DNA of 49,946 bases from Microvirga soli (GTDB lineage Bacteria > Pseudomonadota > Alphaproteobacteria > Rhizobiales > Beijerinckiaceae): NCBI RefSeq assembly GCF_016734765.1, contig NZ_JAERQE010000034.1, forward strand, positions 1 to 49,946, in the 5' to 3' direction. Under the pieces are notes generated by a model. The model was not told the DNA's origin and did no database searches. It saw nothing but the letters and a program-made list of their open reading frames with translations. The position numbers and the translations under genes were made by a program. Below are positions 8,500 through 17,555 of the stretch, piece by piece (position 1 is the first letter of the stretch; each line of letters starts with the position of its first letter).

Positions 8500-8651
8500 G
8501 TTATGTCTTTCTCCTCTGGAAGCTCCACGTCTTTGCGCGGAGTTCTTCTTGTCGGAAGCCCGGCTTAGGCCGTGTTCCTTCCGTCGGGCATGAAGTTAGG
8601 CAGGAAAGTGGCCGGCGGTCTAGCCCTGACTTGGACCACCTTGCTTACCAA

Positions 8652-9806
8652 TTAGGCACAGAGCTCACCGATGATGCGGCGCAGCAAACGCTCGCCCGAT
8701 TCCAGTTCGCTGACCTCGATATACTCGTCTGGCTGATGGGCCTGGGCGATGTCGCCGGGTCCGCAGACGACGGTCGACCACCCTGCCCTCTGAAAAATGC
8801 CTGCTTCCGTGCCGTAGGAGACCACATGGGTGCCGTTGTCTCCGGTAAGCCGGCGCATAAGACGCTCGGTCTCACCGTCGGTTTCCGGCCTGAGCCCCGG
8901 CACCTCGGCGATCAGTTCGACCGCGATGCCTGTCTCAGGCCTGATCGCCTTCATGCGAGGCTCGACGACCTCGCGAATATAGGCTTCGTAGCGGTCCAGA
9001 TAATCGCGCGGGCTCTCCGTCGGGATCGCCCGGATGTCGCTAAAGAACCATGCCGAGGACGAGACAACGTTGGCGGCATTGCCGCCGGCGACCATGCCAC
9101 AATGCAGCGTGGTATAGGGCGGCTCGAACGGATTGGCCGTATCGGCCCGGCGCCGATTCTCCTCCATGATATCCTCATGCCAAGCGATGAGGCGGGCCGC
9201 ATTCATGACCGCGCTCACACCCTGATCGATCCGGCTGGAATGGACCGCATAGCCAGTCACCTGGGTACGTAGCTGCACGGAGGCTTTGTGGCCTGTGACC
9301 ACCGCGTGCCGGGTTGGCTCGCCCACGATCACGGCAGCGGGTTGTGGAAGCGACCTTGCCATGGCTTCCACCATGGACGGCGCGCCCCGGCAGGCGATCT
9401 CCTCGTCATAGGAGAGCGCGATATGGACCGGGCGCTTCAGGGGCGCTTTCGTCATCTCAGGCACGAGCGCCAGCACGAGGGCATCGAAGCCCTTCATGTC
9501 TGCCGAGCCGCGCCCGTAGAGGCGGCCATTCTTCTCGGTCAGCGTCCATGGGTCGGTGGTCCAGTTCTGCCCTTCTACCGGCACCACGTCCGTATGGCCG
9601 GAAAACACGATCCCTCCCTCCACCTGCGGGCCGATGGTGGCGTAGAGATTGGCCTTGTCGCCCTCGGGGCTCATCACAAGGGTGCTTTCCACCCCGTGGC
9701 TGTTCAGCCAGTCCCGGCAGAAGTGGATGATGTCGAGATTGCTGCTCGTTGAAACGCTCGGAAAGGCAACCAGACGCGCGAGCATCTCGCGGGGCGATAA
9801 GGACAT
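8652..9806 (-). CDS. argE: acetylornithine deacetylase (ArgE-like), M20 metallohydrolase
   Basis: A 384-residue zinc-dependent amidohydrolase of the ArgE/DapE/M20 group, which in arginine synthesis removes the acetyl group of N-acetylornithine. Metal and catalytic residues are visible: H71 in FSGHTDVVPV, D103 in GRGSADMKGF, the E135-E136 pair in LSYDEEIACRGA, and a late His in IAQAHQPDEYIEV. The start at 9806 has GGGAG at proper distance; the upstream ATG at 9839 has no ribosome binding site. It lies directly before the peptide importer on the same strand, so an alternative role is deacylation or hydrolysis of imported N-acyl amino acids or peptides. Confidence 0.88.
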   Translation of the reverse strand: MSLSPREMLARLVAFPSVSTSSNLDIIHFCRDWLNSHGVESTLVMSPEGDKANLYATIGPQVEGGIVFSGHTDVVPVEGQNWTTDPWTLTEKNGRLYGRGSADMKGFDALVLALVPEMTKAPLKRPVHIALSYDEEIACRGAPSMVEAMARSLPQPAAVIVGEPTRHAVVTGHKASVQLRTQVTGYAVHSSRIDQGVSAVMNAARLIAWHEDIMEENRRRADTANPFEPPYTTLHCGMVAGGNAANVVSSSAWFFSDIRAIPTESPRDYLDRYEAYIREVVEPRMKAIRPETGIAVELIAEVPGLRPETDGETERLMRRLTGDNGTHVVSYGTEAGIFQRAGWSTVVCGPGDIAQAHQPDEYIEVSELESGERLLRRIIGELCA

Positions 9807-9966
9807 GTCGTGCTTCTCCCAAGGACAGGGGTGGAGCATCCGATCCCAAGATGTGGCCGGTCAAGCCGGATTTATCGTCAATCAACCGGTAGCTGCCTGT
9901 TGACGCGGCAGGCCGCGCGCCACCATGATCCGGCCCCTCTTCCCATTCCGCTCCGACGGGGACCCC

Positions 9967-10938
9967 ATGACCACCTTCGACGTCACGCTTGCCGACATTG
10001 AAGCCGCCCGCAGCCGCATCGCCGGACGGGTCAGGCGTACGCAAGCCTTCGAGAGCGCAGATGTCTCGGCGCGGCTCCGTCGGCGCACAGCCTTGAAGAT
10101 GGAGGCGCTGCAGCTAGCGGGATCGTTCAAGGTGCGCGGGGTCTTCAACAAGGTGCTCACCTTGAGCGACGAGGAGCGCCGCCGCGGGCTGGTGACCGTG
10201 TCGGGCGGCAACCATGCCATCGCGGTCGCCCGCGTCGCCGGAACCCTTGGCCTCGATGCCCTCGTGCTGATGCCGAAGGTGACGCCGCGCTTCAATGTCG
10301 ATCTCGCGACGAAATACGGCGCGCGGATCGAGCTCTGCGACGACGCGGCTGAGGCCTTCGCCAAGGCGGAGGAGTACCAGCGCCAAGGCAGGCTTTTCGT
10401 CCACCCTTACGACGACCCGGCGATCATTGCGGGCCACGGCACCCTCGGGCTCGAATTCCTGGAGGATATCCCCGACCTTACCCACGTCTTCGTCTCGATC
10501 GGCGGCGGTGGCTTCATGTCCGGCGTTGCAGCGGCTCTTAAAGCAAAGCGGCCCTCGTTGACTATCTATGGTGTTGAGACCGTCGGTGCGCCGACCATGA
10601 CCGAGGCGTTGAAGGCCGGTGAACCGGTGACGATCCGCCCGACCTCCATCGCCAGAACGCTCGGCGCGCCGTTCGCGACCCACAGAACAGTCGCCGGAGC
10701 CAAGCTCTTCCTAAAGGAAATTCTTCTGGTGGAAGACGAGCCGGTAATTGCCGATGTGAGCTGGCTTCTGCAGAAGGAGAAGCTCCTCTGCGAGCCGGCC
10801 GCTGCCTGCGTGCTGACGGCAGCCGAAACCGTCGCCTCGTCGCTGCCCGAGGACAGCATCATAGGCCTCGTGCTCTGCGGCTCGAACCTGTCCCTCGACG
10901 ACCTCGATGGATGGCGTCAGGCGGCGAAAGGAGCCTGA
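9967..10938 (+). CDS. PLP-dependent threonine/serine dehydratase-like enzyme
   Basis: A 323-residue fold-type II PLP enzyme. K55 in GSFKVRGV is the Schiff-base lysine, VSGGNHA (78-84) contacts the PLP ring region, and the glycine loop SIGGGGFMSG (177-186) holds the phosphate. It lacks a C-terminal ACT regulatory domain, so it resembles catabolic threonine dehydratase, serine racemase or hydroxyaspartate dehydratase rather than IlvA. The start at 9967 is preferred, with GGGGA just upstream. It is divergent from the ArgE-like gene (160-base gap) and fits amino-acid breakdown near the peptide importer. The exact substrate is open. Confidence 0.82.
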   Translation: MTTFDVTLADIEAARSRIAGRVRRTQAFESADVSARLRRRTALKMEALQLAGSFKVRGVFNKVLTLSDEERRRGLVTVSGGNHAIAVARVAGTLGLDALVLMPKVTPRFNVDLATKYGARIELCDDAAEAFAKAEEYQRQGRLFVHPYDDPAIIAGHGTLGLEFLEDIPDLTHVFVSIGGGGFMSGVAAALKAKRPSLTIYGVETVGAPTMTEALKAGEPVTIRPTSIARTLGAPFATHRTVAGAKLFLKEILLVEDEPVIADVSWLLQKEKLLCEPAAACVLTAAETVASSLPEDSIIGLVLCGSNLSLDDLDGWRQAAKGA

Positions 10939-11034
10939 TCCCGCCAGCCACGTCCCAGCTAGCCCAAGGGTGCCGGATCCAACGAGGTGCTGCCGAGTTG
11001 TCTGCAGAACAGCTCAACTGGAAAGTAACCGTAC

Positions 11035-13476
11035 ATGGCTGACCCGGCTCTTGCCCCTCCTCAGCCGGCTCCACCGCCCGCGAGTTCCTCCATGTTCACT
11101 GTGGGCGGCGTCGTCCTGGCGATCGGCGGGCTGTACTTCGGACGGGACATCTTCATTCCGTTTGCTCTGGCGATTCTTCTGAGCTTTGCCCTGACACCGT
11201 TGGTCAACTGGCTCAGACGGCTGAGGCTTCCGAGGATCGCCGCGGTGATCGTCGCGGTGACCCTCGCGTTCATTCTGATCGGTGGCATTGCCTTCGTGGT
11301 CGGCCGTCAGGTGATTCAGCTCGCCAACAACCTCCCAAGCTATCAGACCACGATCACCGAGAAGATCCGTTCCCTCCAGGCTTCAGCGCCGGGAGGCGGC
11401 GTGGTCGACAAGGTCACCACGACTATCCAGGATCTCAGCAAAGAAATCTCCGGCGAGGACAAGCCTGCCGAGCCCACGAGGCCGCCAGCCATCGGCAGCG
11501 CCCCTGCTCCGCAAGAGCCCGTGACAGTCAGGCTCGAGCCACCGCAAGCCAAGCCACTTGAGATCATTCAGACCATCGTTGGTCCCCTGCTCGCTCCTCT
11601 GGCCACAGCCGGGCTTGTCATCATCTTCGTGATCTTCGTGCTGCTCGAACGGGAGGATCTGCGCGACCGCTTTATCAAGCTCGCGGGCGCAGGCGACCTC
11701 CAGAAGAGTACGCAGGCTCTGAACGATGCCGCCGCGCGGGTGAGCCGCTACCTGCTGATGCAGATGGTTGTGAACTTCACCTATGGAATTCCCATCGGCA
11801 TCGGCCTTTACTTCATCGGGGTTCCCAACGCCGTGCTCTGGGGCCTGCTGGCGGCCGTCCTGCGCTTCGTCCCCTATCTCGGCCCGTTCCTTGCAGCACT
11901 ATTCCCCATAGCGCTGGCAATTGCCGTCGATCCGGGATGGTCGATGCTCCTGTGGGTGATCGGGCTGTTTCTCCTCGCCGAACTCATCAGCAACAACGTC
12001 ATCGAGCCCTGGCTCTACGGCTCCAGCACGGGTCTGTCTTCGCTCGCTATCATCATGGCGGCTATCTTCTGGACCACCCTTTGGGGCCCGGTCGGGCTGT
12101 TCCTGGCGACACCCCTCACCGTGTGCCTCGTGGTGATCGGCCGCTACGTGCCTCGGCTGGAATTTCTCGGCATTCTGCTCGGCAGCGACCCGGTCCTCGC
12201 TCCCGAGGAGCGTCTCTATCAGCGCCTGCTTGCCGGCAATCTCGAAGAAGCCACCGAGATCGCCGAGGATTATGTGGACGAGCATTCCTCCCGCGAGTTC
12301 TACGATCATGTGGGCATTCCTGCCCTCCGCCTGGCAGAGAACGACCGCCAGCGCAGCACCACCGACACCAATTACAGGCGCCTTGTGGCGAACACCGCCA
12401 TCTGCGTCGTGAGAGAGGTGGAGGATCACATTCAAGAGAAGGCCGAATCCTCGAAGGACGCGGATGAAGCCGACCAGAACCCGACAGCGGCCATCTCCAG
12501 CAAGCCTGTTCTCTGCATCGCGGGACGGACGGAGCTCGACCGGGCCGCGGCCGAAATGCTGGCCCAAGTGCTGGAGGAAAACGGAACAGGCGCACGCGTT
12601 CTGCCTCCCATTGCGATCAGCGAGGGAGCCTTGGCGCAGCTCGATCTCACCGGGGTCGAGGTGGTCTGCCTCTCCTACCTTCATTCCCAACCGCAGGTTT
12701 TCGCCCGCTACATCTGCCGGCGCCTTCGCCGGCGAGCACCTCACGTGAAGCTGGTCGTCTGCTGCTGGAACGCGCCTCCCCAGGGCACCCATACGGAGGA
12801 CATGGCCCGCCAGATGTCCGCCGATGCGGCGATCCTGTCGCTCGATGTCTGCGTCAACCAAGTCACTGCGTGGGCTGTCCATCAGCAGAGCTCCTCCGAC
12901 GCAGATGGAAGTCAGGCGCCTGCTGTCATCGATAACGAGCACGAGCGGCTCACCGCCATGCAGAATCTTGGTCTTGCCGGAGCGCGCCGACACTCCTTCG
13001 ACGAGGTGGCAAAGCAGGTAGCGGAGGCGTTCGGGGCTCCAATCGCTCTCGTGTCGATGATCACGACCGATCAGCAGCTCATGCCGGGAGCTCAGGGCCT
13101 GCCGCCGGATCTCAATGCCAGCCGCGAGGTTCTCCGGGAGGAATCGGTCTGCGGCCATGTGGTAGCGACCGATGAAGTTGTCGTGTCAGAGGACGTGACC
13201 AAGGACCCCCGCTTCACGAACAACCCTCTCGTGCTCGAGAAGGGCATTCGGTTCTATGCCGGAGCACCTTTGCGCACGTCCGCCGGTCTGGTCCTGGGCT
13301 CTCTGTGTGTCATCGATATGGAACCGCGCGAGTTCTCCGATGAGGAGCGCGTCAGGCTTCAGAACATGGCCGATGATCTGATGGCTGAACTCGAAAACGG
13401 TTCCGCGAAAGACGACGGTACGAGGGATTTCACGCACCTGTCAGCCCAGAGGCAGAAGCAGGATGCACCTTCCTGA
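11035..13476 (+). CDS. AI-2E/PerM-family membrane protein fused to a Rossmann-like and a GAF domain
   Basis: An 813-residue protein, more than twice the usual size of the family. Residues 20-375 are an AI-2E transporter domain: two N-terminal membrane segments, a long insert (about 100-180, rich in Pro, Glu and Lys), then the conserved VLWGLLAAVLRFVPYLGPF (267-285) and NNVIEPWLYG (320-329). Residues 385-470 are hydrophilic and helical. Residues 490-580 look like a Rossmann/B12-binding-like fold (VLCIAGRTELDRAAAEMLAQ, then VEVVCLSYL and VKLVVCCWN) without the cobalamin DxHxxG motif. Residues 636-788 are a GAF domain of the phytochrome/kinase type (ESVCGHVV, VSEDVTKDPRF, RFYAGAPLRT, LGSLCVID). 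It converges with the ABC-2 permease gene, six bases apart. Exported substrate and signal are unknown. Confidence 0.85.
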   Translation: MADPALAPPQPAPPPASSSMFTVGGVVLAIGGLYFGRDIFIPFALAILLSFALTPLVNWLRRLRLPRIAAVIVAVTLAFILIGGIAFVVGRQVIQLANNLPSYQTTITEKIRSLQASAPGGGVVDKVTTTIQDLSKEISGEDKPAEPTRPPAIGSAPAPQEPVTVRLEPPQAKPLEIIQTIVGPLLAPLATAGLVIIFVIFVLLEREDLRDRFIKLAGAGDLQKSTQALNDAAARVSRYLLMQMVVNFTYGIPIGIGLYFIGVPNAVLWGLLAAVLRFVPYLGPFLAALFPIALAIAVDPGWSMLLWVIGLFLLAELISNNVIEPWLYGSSTGLSSLAIIMAAIFWTTLWGPVGLFLATPLTVCLVVIGRYVPRLEFLGILLGSDPVLAPEERLYQRLLAGNLEEATEIAEDYVDEHSSREFYDHVGIPALRLAENDRQRSTTDTNYRRLVANTAICVVREVEDHIQEKAESSKDADEADQNPTAAISSKPVLCIAGRTELDRAAAEMLAQVLEENGTGARVLPPIAISEGALAQLDLTGVEVVCLSYLHSQPQVFARYICRRLRRRAPHVKLVVCCWNAPPQGTHTEDMARQMSADAAILSLDVCVNQVTAWAVHQQSSSDADGSQAPAVIDNEHERLTAMQNLGLAGARRHSFDEVAKQVAEAFGAPIALVSMITTDQQLMPGAQGLPPDLNASREVLREESVCGHVVATDEVVVSEDVTKDPRFTNNPLVLEKGIRFYAGAPLRTSAGLVLGSLCVIDMEPREFSDEERVRLQNMADDLMAELENGSAKDDGTRDFTHLSAQRQKQDAPS

Positions 13477-13482
13477 ACATCG

Positions 13483-14688
13483 TTAGATCGAACGGCGCCG
13501 AACCGAGATCGCTAGGCTGAAGAGCAGCGCCGCGGCTGCCATCGCAATCAGGATCGCCCAGGCCGTCCACAGGGATGTAAAGGATGATCCCGGCGTCAGC
13601 GCCGACGAGTAGGCCTGAATCGACCAGGCGTTCGGCGTCCACCATCCGGCCCCCTGCAGCCAGGGCGGCAGAAAGAAGCGCGGGACCATGCTGCCGCCGG
13701 CGGCGGACAATATGAGGACCACGAAGGTGGACAGAACCTGCGCCTGTTGGCGCGAAGAGCAAATCACGCAAAGGCTCAAAGCAAGAGCGGACGTCGCCGC
13801 CGCGACTGCAAGGGTCGTGGTGAGCCACGGGCCGAAAGAGGCGATGAAATCCACCCCATAGAGCAGATAAGCGGCGGCAAAGACCAGCGCGGCCTGCACG
13901 CTCCCCTGCACCACGAGGAACAGGAACTTGCCCAGGATGATCGTTACGATGGCTCCGGGTCCCACCAGCAGTCGATCATAGACGCCGAGCCGTCGCTCCT
14001 CGATGAGCCCCACTGCCCCCTGCACGGCGGCCAGAAGCAGGAACATCACAGCGACGGCACCGGCGTAGTAGGACACGGCCCAGCCGGCATTCTGCGGCAG
14101 GGCCGATTCGCTGGCCATCAGCCCTGCGTTCTGCATCCGCGGATCGTCCCGTGTCTCGTTCGCCTTTTCCTTGAATGTATCGTCGATCCAGGCCCGCTGC
14201 TCGGACGTGATGCCACCGATAGCCTCCAAGTCGGCCAGCACCTGCGCAAAGGCCACGTCCGGCATGTGGACCGCGAGCAGCCGTTGCAGCTGGCCTGCCA
14301 TGATCGCACCTGCAATCGCCCGCGCCTCGTGAGTGACGAGGAGGACGGGAGCGCCGGCATCGCGCGCGTTGAGATCGCTTCTGAGGATGAGCGCCAGATC
14401 GACGGCACCGTCCTTGACCATGCCGCGCACGCTCTCCGCCGAGGCATCGTCGCTGTAAGTGACGCGCAGGGTCGGCTCCTGACGAAGCACCTGGACGAGC
14501 TGCGCGGTCGTCGGGGTTCGCGCAAGATCGGCGACACCCACATGGAGGCGAAGCTGGTCGCCGCCGGCGGATGAGAAGATCGCCGCGAAGATCACGAAGA
14601 TGAGCGGCGGCAGCACGAATGCCATGGCAAGCGCGCCGCGATCCCTGAGCAGGGTCAGAAACATGACGCGGGCTGCCGGGAAGATCAT
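13483..14688 (-). CDS. ABC-2 type transporter permease
   Basis: A 401-residue permease of the YhhJ/DrrB-like ABC-2 class. One membrane segment near the N-terminus (LAMAFVLPPLIFVIFAAIF) is followed by a large extracytoplasmic domain of about 170 residues, then five membrane segments (from about residue 175 on), as is usual for drug or polymer exporters of this class. Its ATG overlaps the stop of the ATPase gene by four bases (ATGA, 14685-14688), so the two are one operon. The substrate is not evident. Confidence 0.87.
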   Translation of the reverse strand: MIFPAARVMFLTLLRDRGALAMAFVLPPLIFVIFAAIFSSAGGDQLRLHVGVADLARTPTTAQLVQVLRQEPTLRVTYSDDASAESVRGMVKDGAVDLALILRSDLNARDAGAPVLLVTHEARAIAGAIMAGQLQRLLAVHMPDVAFAQVLADLEAIGGITSEQRAWIDDTFKEKANETRDDPRMQNAGLMASESALPQNAGWAVSYYAGAVAVMFLLLAAVQGAVGLIEERRLGVYDRLLVGPGAIVTIILGKFLFLVVQGSVQAALVFAAAYLLYGVDFIASFGPWLTTTLAVAAATSALALSLCVICSSRQQAQVLSTFVVLILSAAGGSMVPRFFLPPWLQGAGWWTPNAWSIQAYSSALTPGSSFTSLWTAWAILIAMAAAALLFSLAISVRRRSI

Positions 14689-15710
14689 GAGCGTGCCCCT
14701 TCCACATGGGCCAGCACATGCTCGAGCCCCGGCTCCCGCAGGCGGATCTCGTGCAGGTCGATACCATGCCGCCGGATCGCTGCCGGCAGAGCGGCGAAGC
14801 CTTCCATGCCGGTGGACCACGAGGTCCATTCGAGCGGGTGGGTGCTGGGCGTGAACCCCAGACGCTCGAGAATGCTCCTTATGCTGTCGTCCGGCTCCCG
14901 GCCCAAGGTCACCACAACCTCGCGCCTGTCTCCGAACATGCGATGCAGAATATCATGGACAGGCCCCTCCTCGGCCATCCGGCCTGATGCGATGATGCCG
15001 ATCCGGTCGGCCAAGACCCTGGCCTCATCAAGGTCGTGGGTCGTGAGCAGAATCGACGTGCCGTCATCCCTCAGACGCATCAGGGCTCTGTGCAGCGATA
15101 GCCGGGCTTCCACATCGACGCCGACGGTGGGCTCGTCCAGCAGCAGGAGCCGCGGGCGCGTCAGCAGGGCTGCGGCGATGTTGGCCCGGCGCTTGTATCC
15201 GCCGGACAGATGGTCGATCAGATCCCGCTGCCGGCCCTCCACCTGGACGAGCGCCATAGCCTCCTCGACCCGCAGGGAAATCTCGCGCTTCGGCAGCCCT
15301 GCCATCCCAGCCATGATTTCCAGGTTCTCCCGGACCGTCAGGCGGGGATAGAGGGCGATGTCCTGCGGAACCAAGCTCATCATTCGCCGAGGTGCGGCCT
15401 CACGACCAGGGTCGCCGCCGAACGCCTGTACGGCACCGGATGTCGGTCGGAGCTGGCCTGTGAGAAGGCGCATCAGGGTGGTCTTGCCTGTCCCATTGCG
15501 CCCGAGTAGGGCGAAGATTTCGCCTTGGTGCAGGGAAAAGTCCACCCCCCGCAGAACCTCGCGCGCTCCCAGCTGAACATGAACCCCGGTCAGAAATGCG
15601 ATCAGCGTCCGCTGGTGCGCTGGCATTTGGATTGTCGAGAGGTTCTGGCGCGCCGGGATGTTGGCCTCCATGGCATAGTACAGGCGATGAATGTAGGCAG
15701 GCTGCCTCAC
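14685..15710 (-). CDS. ABC transporter ATPase for the ABC-2 permease
   Basis: A 341-residue ATPase of the CcmA/DrrA class. Walker A GRNGTGKTT at 70-78, Q-loop in LVPQDIALYP, signature LSGGYKRR (168-175), Walker B LLLLDEP (188-194) and TTHDLDEA. A C-terminal extension of about 90 residues follows, as in efflux ATPases. The start is uncertain: GTG at 15710 has only a weak AGG upstream, and ATGs at 15671 and 15626 have no clear ribosome binding site; the conserved domain begins near residue 37, so any of them would give a working enzyme. Confidence 0.87.
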   Translation of the reverse strand: MRQPAYIHRLYYAMEANIPARQNLSTIQMPAHQRTLIAFLTGVHVQLGAREVLRGVDFSLHQGEIFALLGRNGTGKTTLMRLLTGQLRPTSGAVQAFGGDPGREAAPRRMMSLVPQDIALYPRLTVRENLEIMAGMAGLPKREISLRVEEAMALVQVEGRQRDLIDHLSGGYKRRANIAAALLTRPRLLLLDEPTVGVDVEARLSLHRALMRLRDDGTSILLTTHDLDEARVLADRIGIIASGRMAEEGPVHDILHRMFGDRREVVVTLGREPDDSIRSILERLGFTPSTHPLEWTSWSTGMEGFAALPAAIRRHGIDLHEIRLREPGLEHVLAHVEGARS

Positions 15711-15861
15711 GTCAGGAACCTAGCTCCGATTCCGCTTTCGGGAAGAGCACGCGTTCATGTGATCGCCGGGGCTGCTCGTGGCTCTCGCATTCTTGAAGCC
15801 AAGCTCCAGGTTTGTACTGACTGGCCCCTCATGGCGTGGGCTTCAACGAGGGGCACCATCA

Positions 15862-16284
15862 ATGCTTCGATCGACCATTGGAATGATCGCTGTTCTCATG
15901 CTCACGACCGGGGCGGAAGCAGCCCCGCTGACCGTTCAGGTGGAGGGCGCCAATCCTGGTCAGGGTTCCGTTCTGATAGGCATCTGCTCCGGCTCCCTCG
16001 ATCTCGGATCCTGCCGGTACAGCCAGAATGTGCAGCCCCCGGCGGCAGAGTTCCAGGTTGTGTTCCCGGATGTACAGGACGGGTTCTACGCCATCGCCGT
16101 CTTTCAGGATACGAACGGCAACAACAACCTCGACCGGGATCAAAGAGGCCTACCCCTGGAGCCCTATGGCTTCAGCAATGGCACGGGCCGCACCGCCCCG
16201 CCTTCATTCGAGGCTGCGCGCATCAGCGTCGCCGGCCCCACCCTCGCGAGGGTCCGGGTCGCCCGCTCGCCTCTGGCGCGATAG
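15862..16284 (+). CDS. exported DUF2141-family protein
   Basis: A 140-residue protein. A signal peptide (MLRSTIGMIAVLMLTTGAEA) precedes a beta-rich domain with AVFQDTNGNNNLDRDQRGLP and EPYGFSNG, the signature of DUF2141, a periplasmic or outer-membrane-associated family of unknown function. The Asp/Asn-rich loop looks able to bind calcium. The start at 15862 follows GAGGGG at about nine bases; an open frame reaching back to 15778 would place the signal peptide internally. It stands alone, with a tRNA gene about 100 bases downstream. Confidence 0.78.
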   Translation: MLRSTIGMIAVLMLTTGAEAAPLTVQVEGANPGQGSVLIGICSGSLDLGSCRYSQNVQPPAAEFQVVFPDVQDGFYAIAVFQDTNGNNNLDRDQRGLPLEPYGFSNGTGRTAPPSFEAARISVAGPTLARVRVARSPLAR

Positions 16285-16383
16285 GATTTCTCTCTTCGAT
16301 ACGCCGAGGCCGGCACCAAAGTGAATTTCAGGGGTTGCACAGCGCAAGCGCCGGAGCTAATTGAAACGGGCCGTTAAAGGCGT

Positions 16384-16461
16384 CGGAGCGTAGCGCAGCC
16401 CGGTTAGCGCACTAGTCTGGGGGACTAGGGGTCGGAGGTTCAAATCCTCTCGCTCCGACCA
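16384..16461 (+). tRNA. tRNA-Pro (anticodon GGG)
   Basis: A full cloverleaf of 78 bases including an encoded CCA end: acceptor CGGAGCG pairs with CGCTCCG, the D-arm has GCGC/GCGC, the anticodon stem CTAGT/ACTAG holds the loop CTGGGGG (anticodon GGG), and the T-arm loop is TTCAAAT. Confidence 0.96.
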
Positions 16462-16704
16462 TTTACTTCAAAGATTGTTGGAACAGAGCTCCAGACGGCG
16501 ACCGCCGGTGAGCCCCCCATGTTCTTGGCACTGGTTTTCCCAACGTACGCCTGTTTTTCCTGCCGTTGTTCACAAGCCGTTGATTCCCCTGCAGCCGAGC
16601 TGAAACAAAGCTGCGGCCGTGGCGTTCGCATGGCAACGGCGGCCCAGAGTCGAGCGCTCCCTCAGCGTGTCGCGGCCGAGCCGGACTATCAGCAGGAGAT
16701 ACCT

Positions 16705-17316
16705 ATGGATCGTCGTGCCCTCCTCGGCGGCTTGGCCGCCGTGCTTGTCGTCGCCCCTGCCCTTGCCCAGACGAGTGGCTCCTCGTCCACCATGCAATCA
16801 GGCGCATCGGGCAACATGCCCATGAACCGTGCTGGCGGACAGATGAGCCAGGCGGACATGCAGCACATGCAGCAGACCATGCAGCTCGGCATGGTGGCTC
16901 TGGAATCGAGCCGCATGGCCATGAGCAAAATCCGCAATGACGACCTCAAGCGGTTTGCCAATTTCGAGGTCCAGGAGCAGACCACTCTCTCAGAAGTTCT
17001 GCGGTCGATGATGGACCCTGGAGCGACTGCCGCCACAGGCTCCGCGAGCAGCCAGTCCGGCCAACCGGCCATGCAGATGGACCCCAGCGCTCGCGACATG
17101 ATGCAGAAAATGCAGAACCAGCAGGCCGGTGCCGAATTCGACAAGATGTACCTGGAAGCGCAGCTTCAGGGTCACCGCGACCTGCTGCAAGTGCAGGAGC
17201 GCTATCTGCAGTCGAACCCGCAGAACCGCGAGCATATGAATGTCGCCAAGATGGCCCGTGGGCACATCCGTGAGCACATCGCAATGCTCGAAGTCATGCA
17301 GAAGACGATGAAGTAA
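16705..17316 (+). CDS. exported DUF4142-type, Met/Gln-rich protein
   Basis: A 203-residue protein. A short signal peptide (MDRRALLGGLAAVLVVAPALA; the RR with a following hydrophobic run could also be read as Tat-like) precedes a low-complexity segment and then an all-helical DUF4142-like domain with MQLGMVALESSRMAMSKI, NDDLKRFANFEVQEQ, and FDKMYLEAQLQGHRDLL. Methionine is very frequent (MQHMQQTMQ, MMQKMQNQQ), which could bind copper, but this is speculation. AGGAG lies seven bases before the ATG; upstream open frame lacks one. A strong terminator follows. The function of the family is unknown. Confidence 0.8.
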   Translation: MDRRALLGGLAAVLVVAPALAQTSGSSSTMQSGASGNMPMNRAGGQMSQADMQHMQQTMQLGMVALESSRMAMSKIRNDDLKRFANFEVQEQTTLSEVLRSMMDPGATAATGSASSQSGQPAMQMDPSARDMMQKMQNQQAGAEFDKMYLEAQLQGHRDLLQVQERYLQSNPQNREHMNVAKMARGHIREHIAMLEVMQKTMK

Positions 17317-17334
17317 AGCGCCGGAGCGCATAAA

Positions 17335-17366
17335 AAGCCCGCTCCAGTGAAGGCTGGAGCGGGTTT
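17335..17366. terminator. bidirectional terminator
   Basis: A perfect 10-bp stem (17338-17347 with 17354-17363) and six-base loop, with AAAAAG before and TTTG after, so it can end the DUF4142 gene on the plus strand and the small minus-strand reading frame that stops at 17425. Confidence 0.85.
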
Positions 17367-17424
17367 GAGTCTCAGGAGCAATCCTTGGAGGGATCTTGAC
17401 CAACCGTCTGGAAAACGGATTGTT

Positions 17425-17520
17425 TCATATGCGGGGTGCGGCGTTCGACCTCATCATCCCGATCGGGTCCCTCACCTTCGCCTGACTGGTGAACTTCTTC
17501 AGAGTACCATTCGTTCTCAT
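17425..17520 (-). CDS. possible 31-residue small protein
   Basis: A short reading frame from ATG 17520 to TGA 17425 that begins MRTNGTLKKFTSQAK. Three things support it: a strong ribosome binding site (AAGGAGG, four bases before the ATG), codons mostly ending in G or C after the first few, and the T-run side of the bidirectional terminator 60 bases downstream. The product is basic, with no membrane segment. Another open frame on the same strand continues further (to 17372, ending in QDPSKDCS), so a frameshifted remnant of a longer gene is also possible. No known family. Confidence 0.35.
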   Translation of the reverse strand: MRTNGTLKKFTSQAKVRDPIGMMRSNAAPRI

Positions 17521-17555
17521 GCTGCCTCCTTAGCGAGAGATGGAATGGTGCCAGC

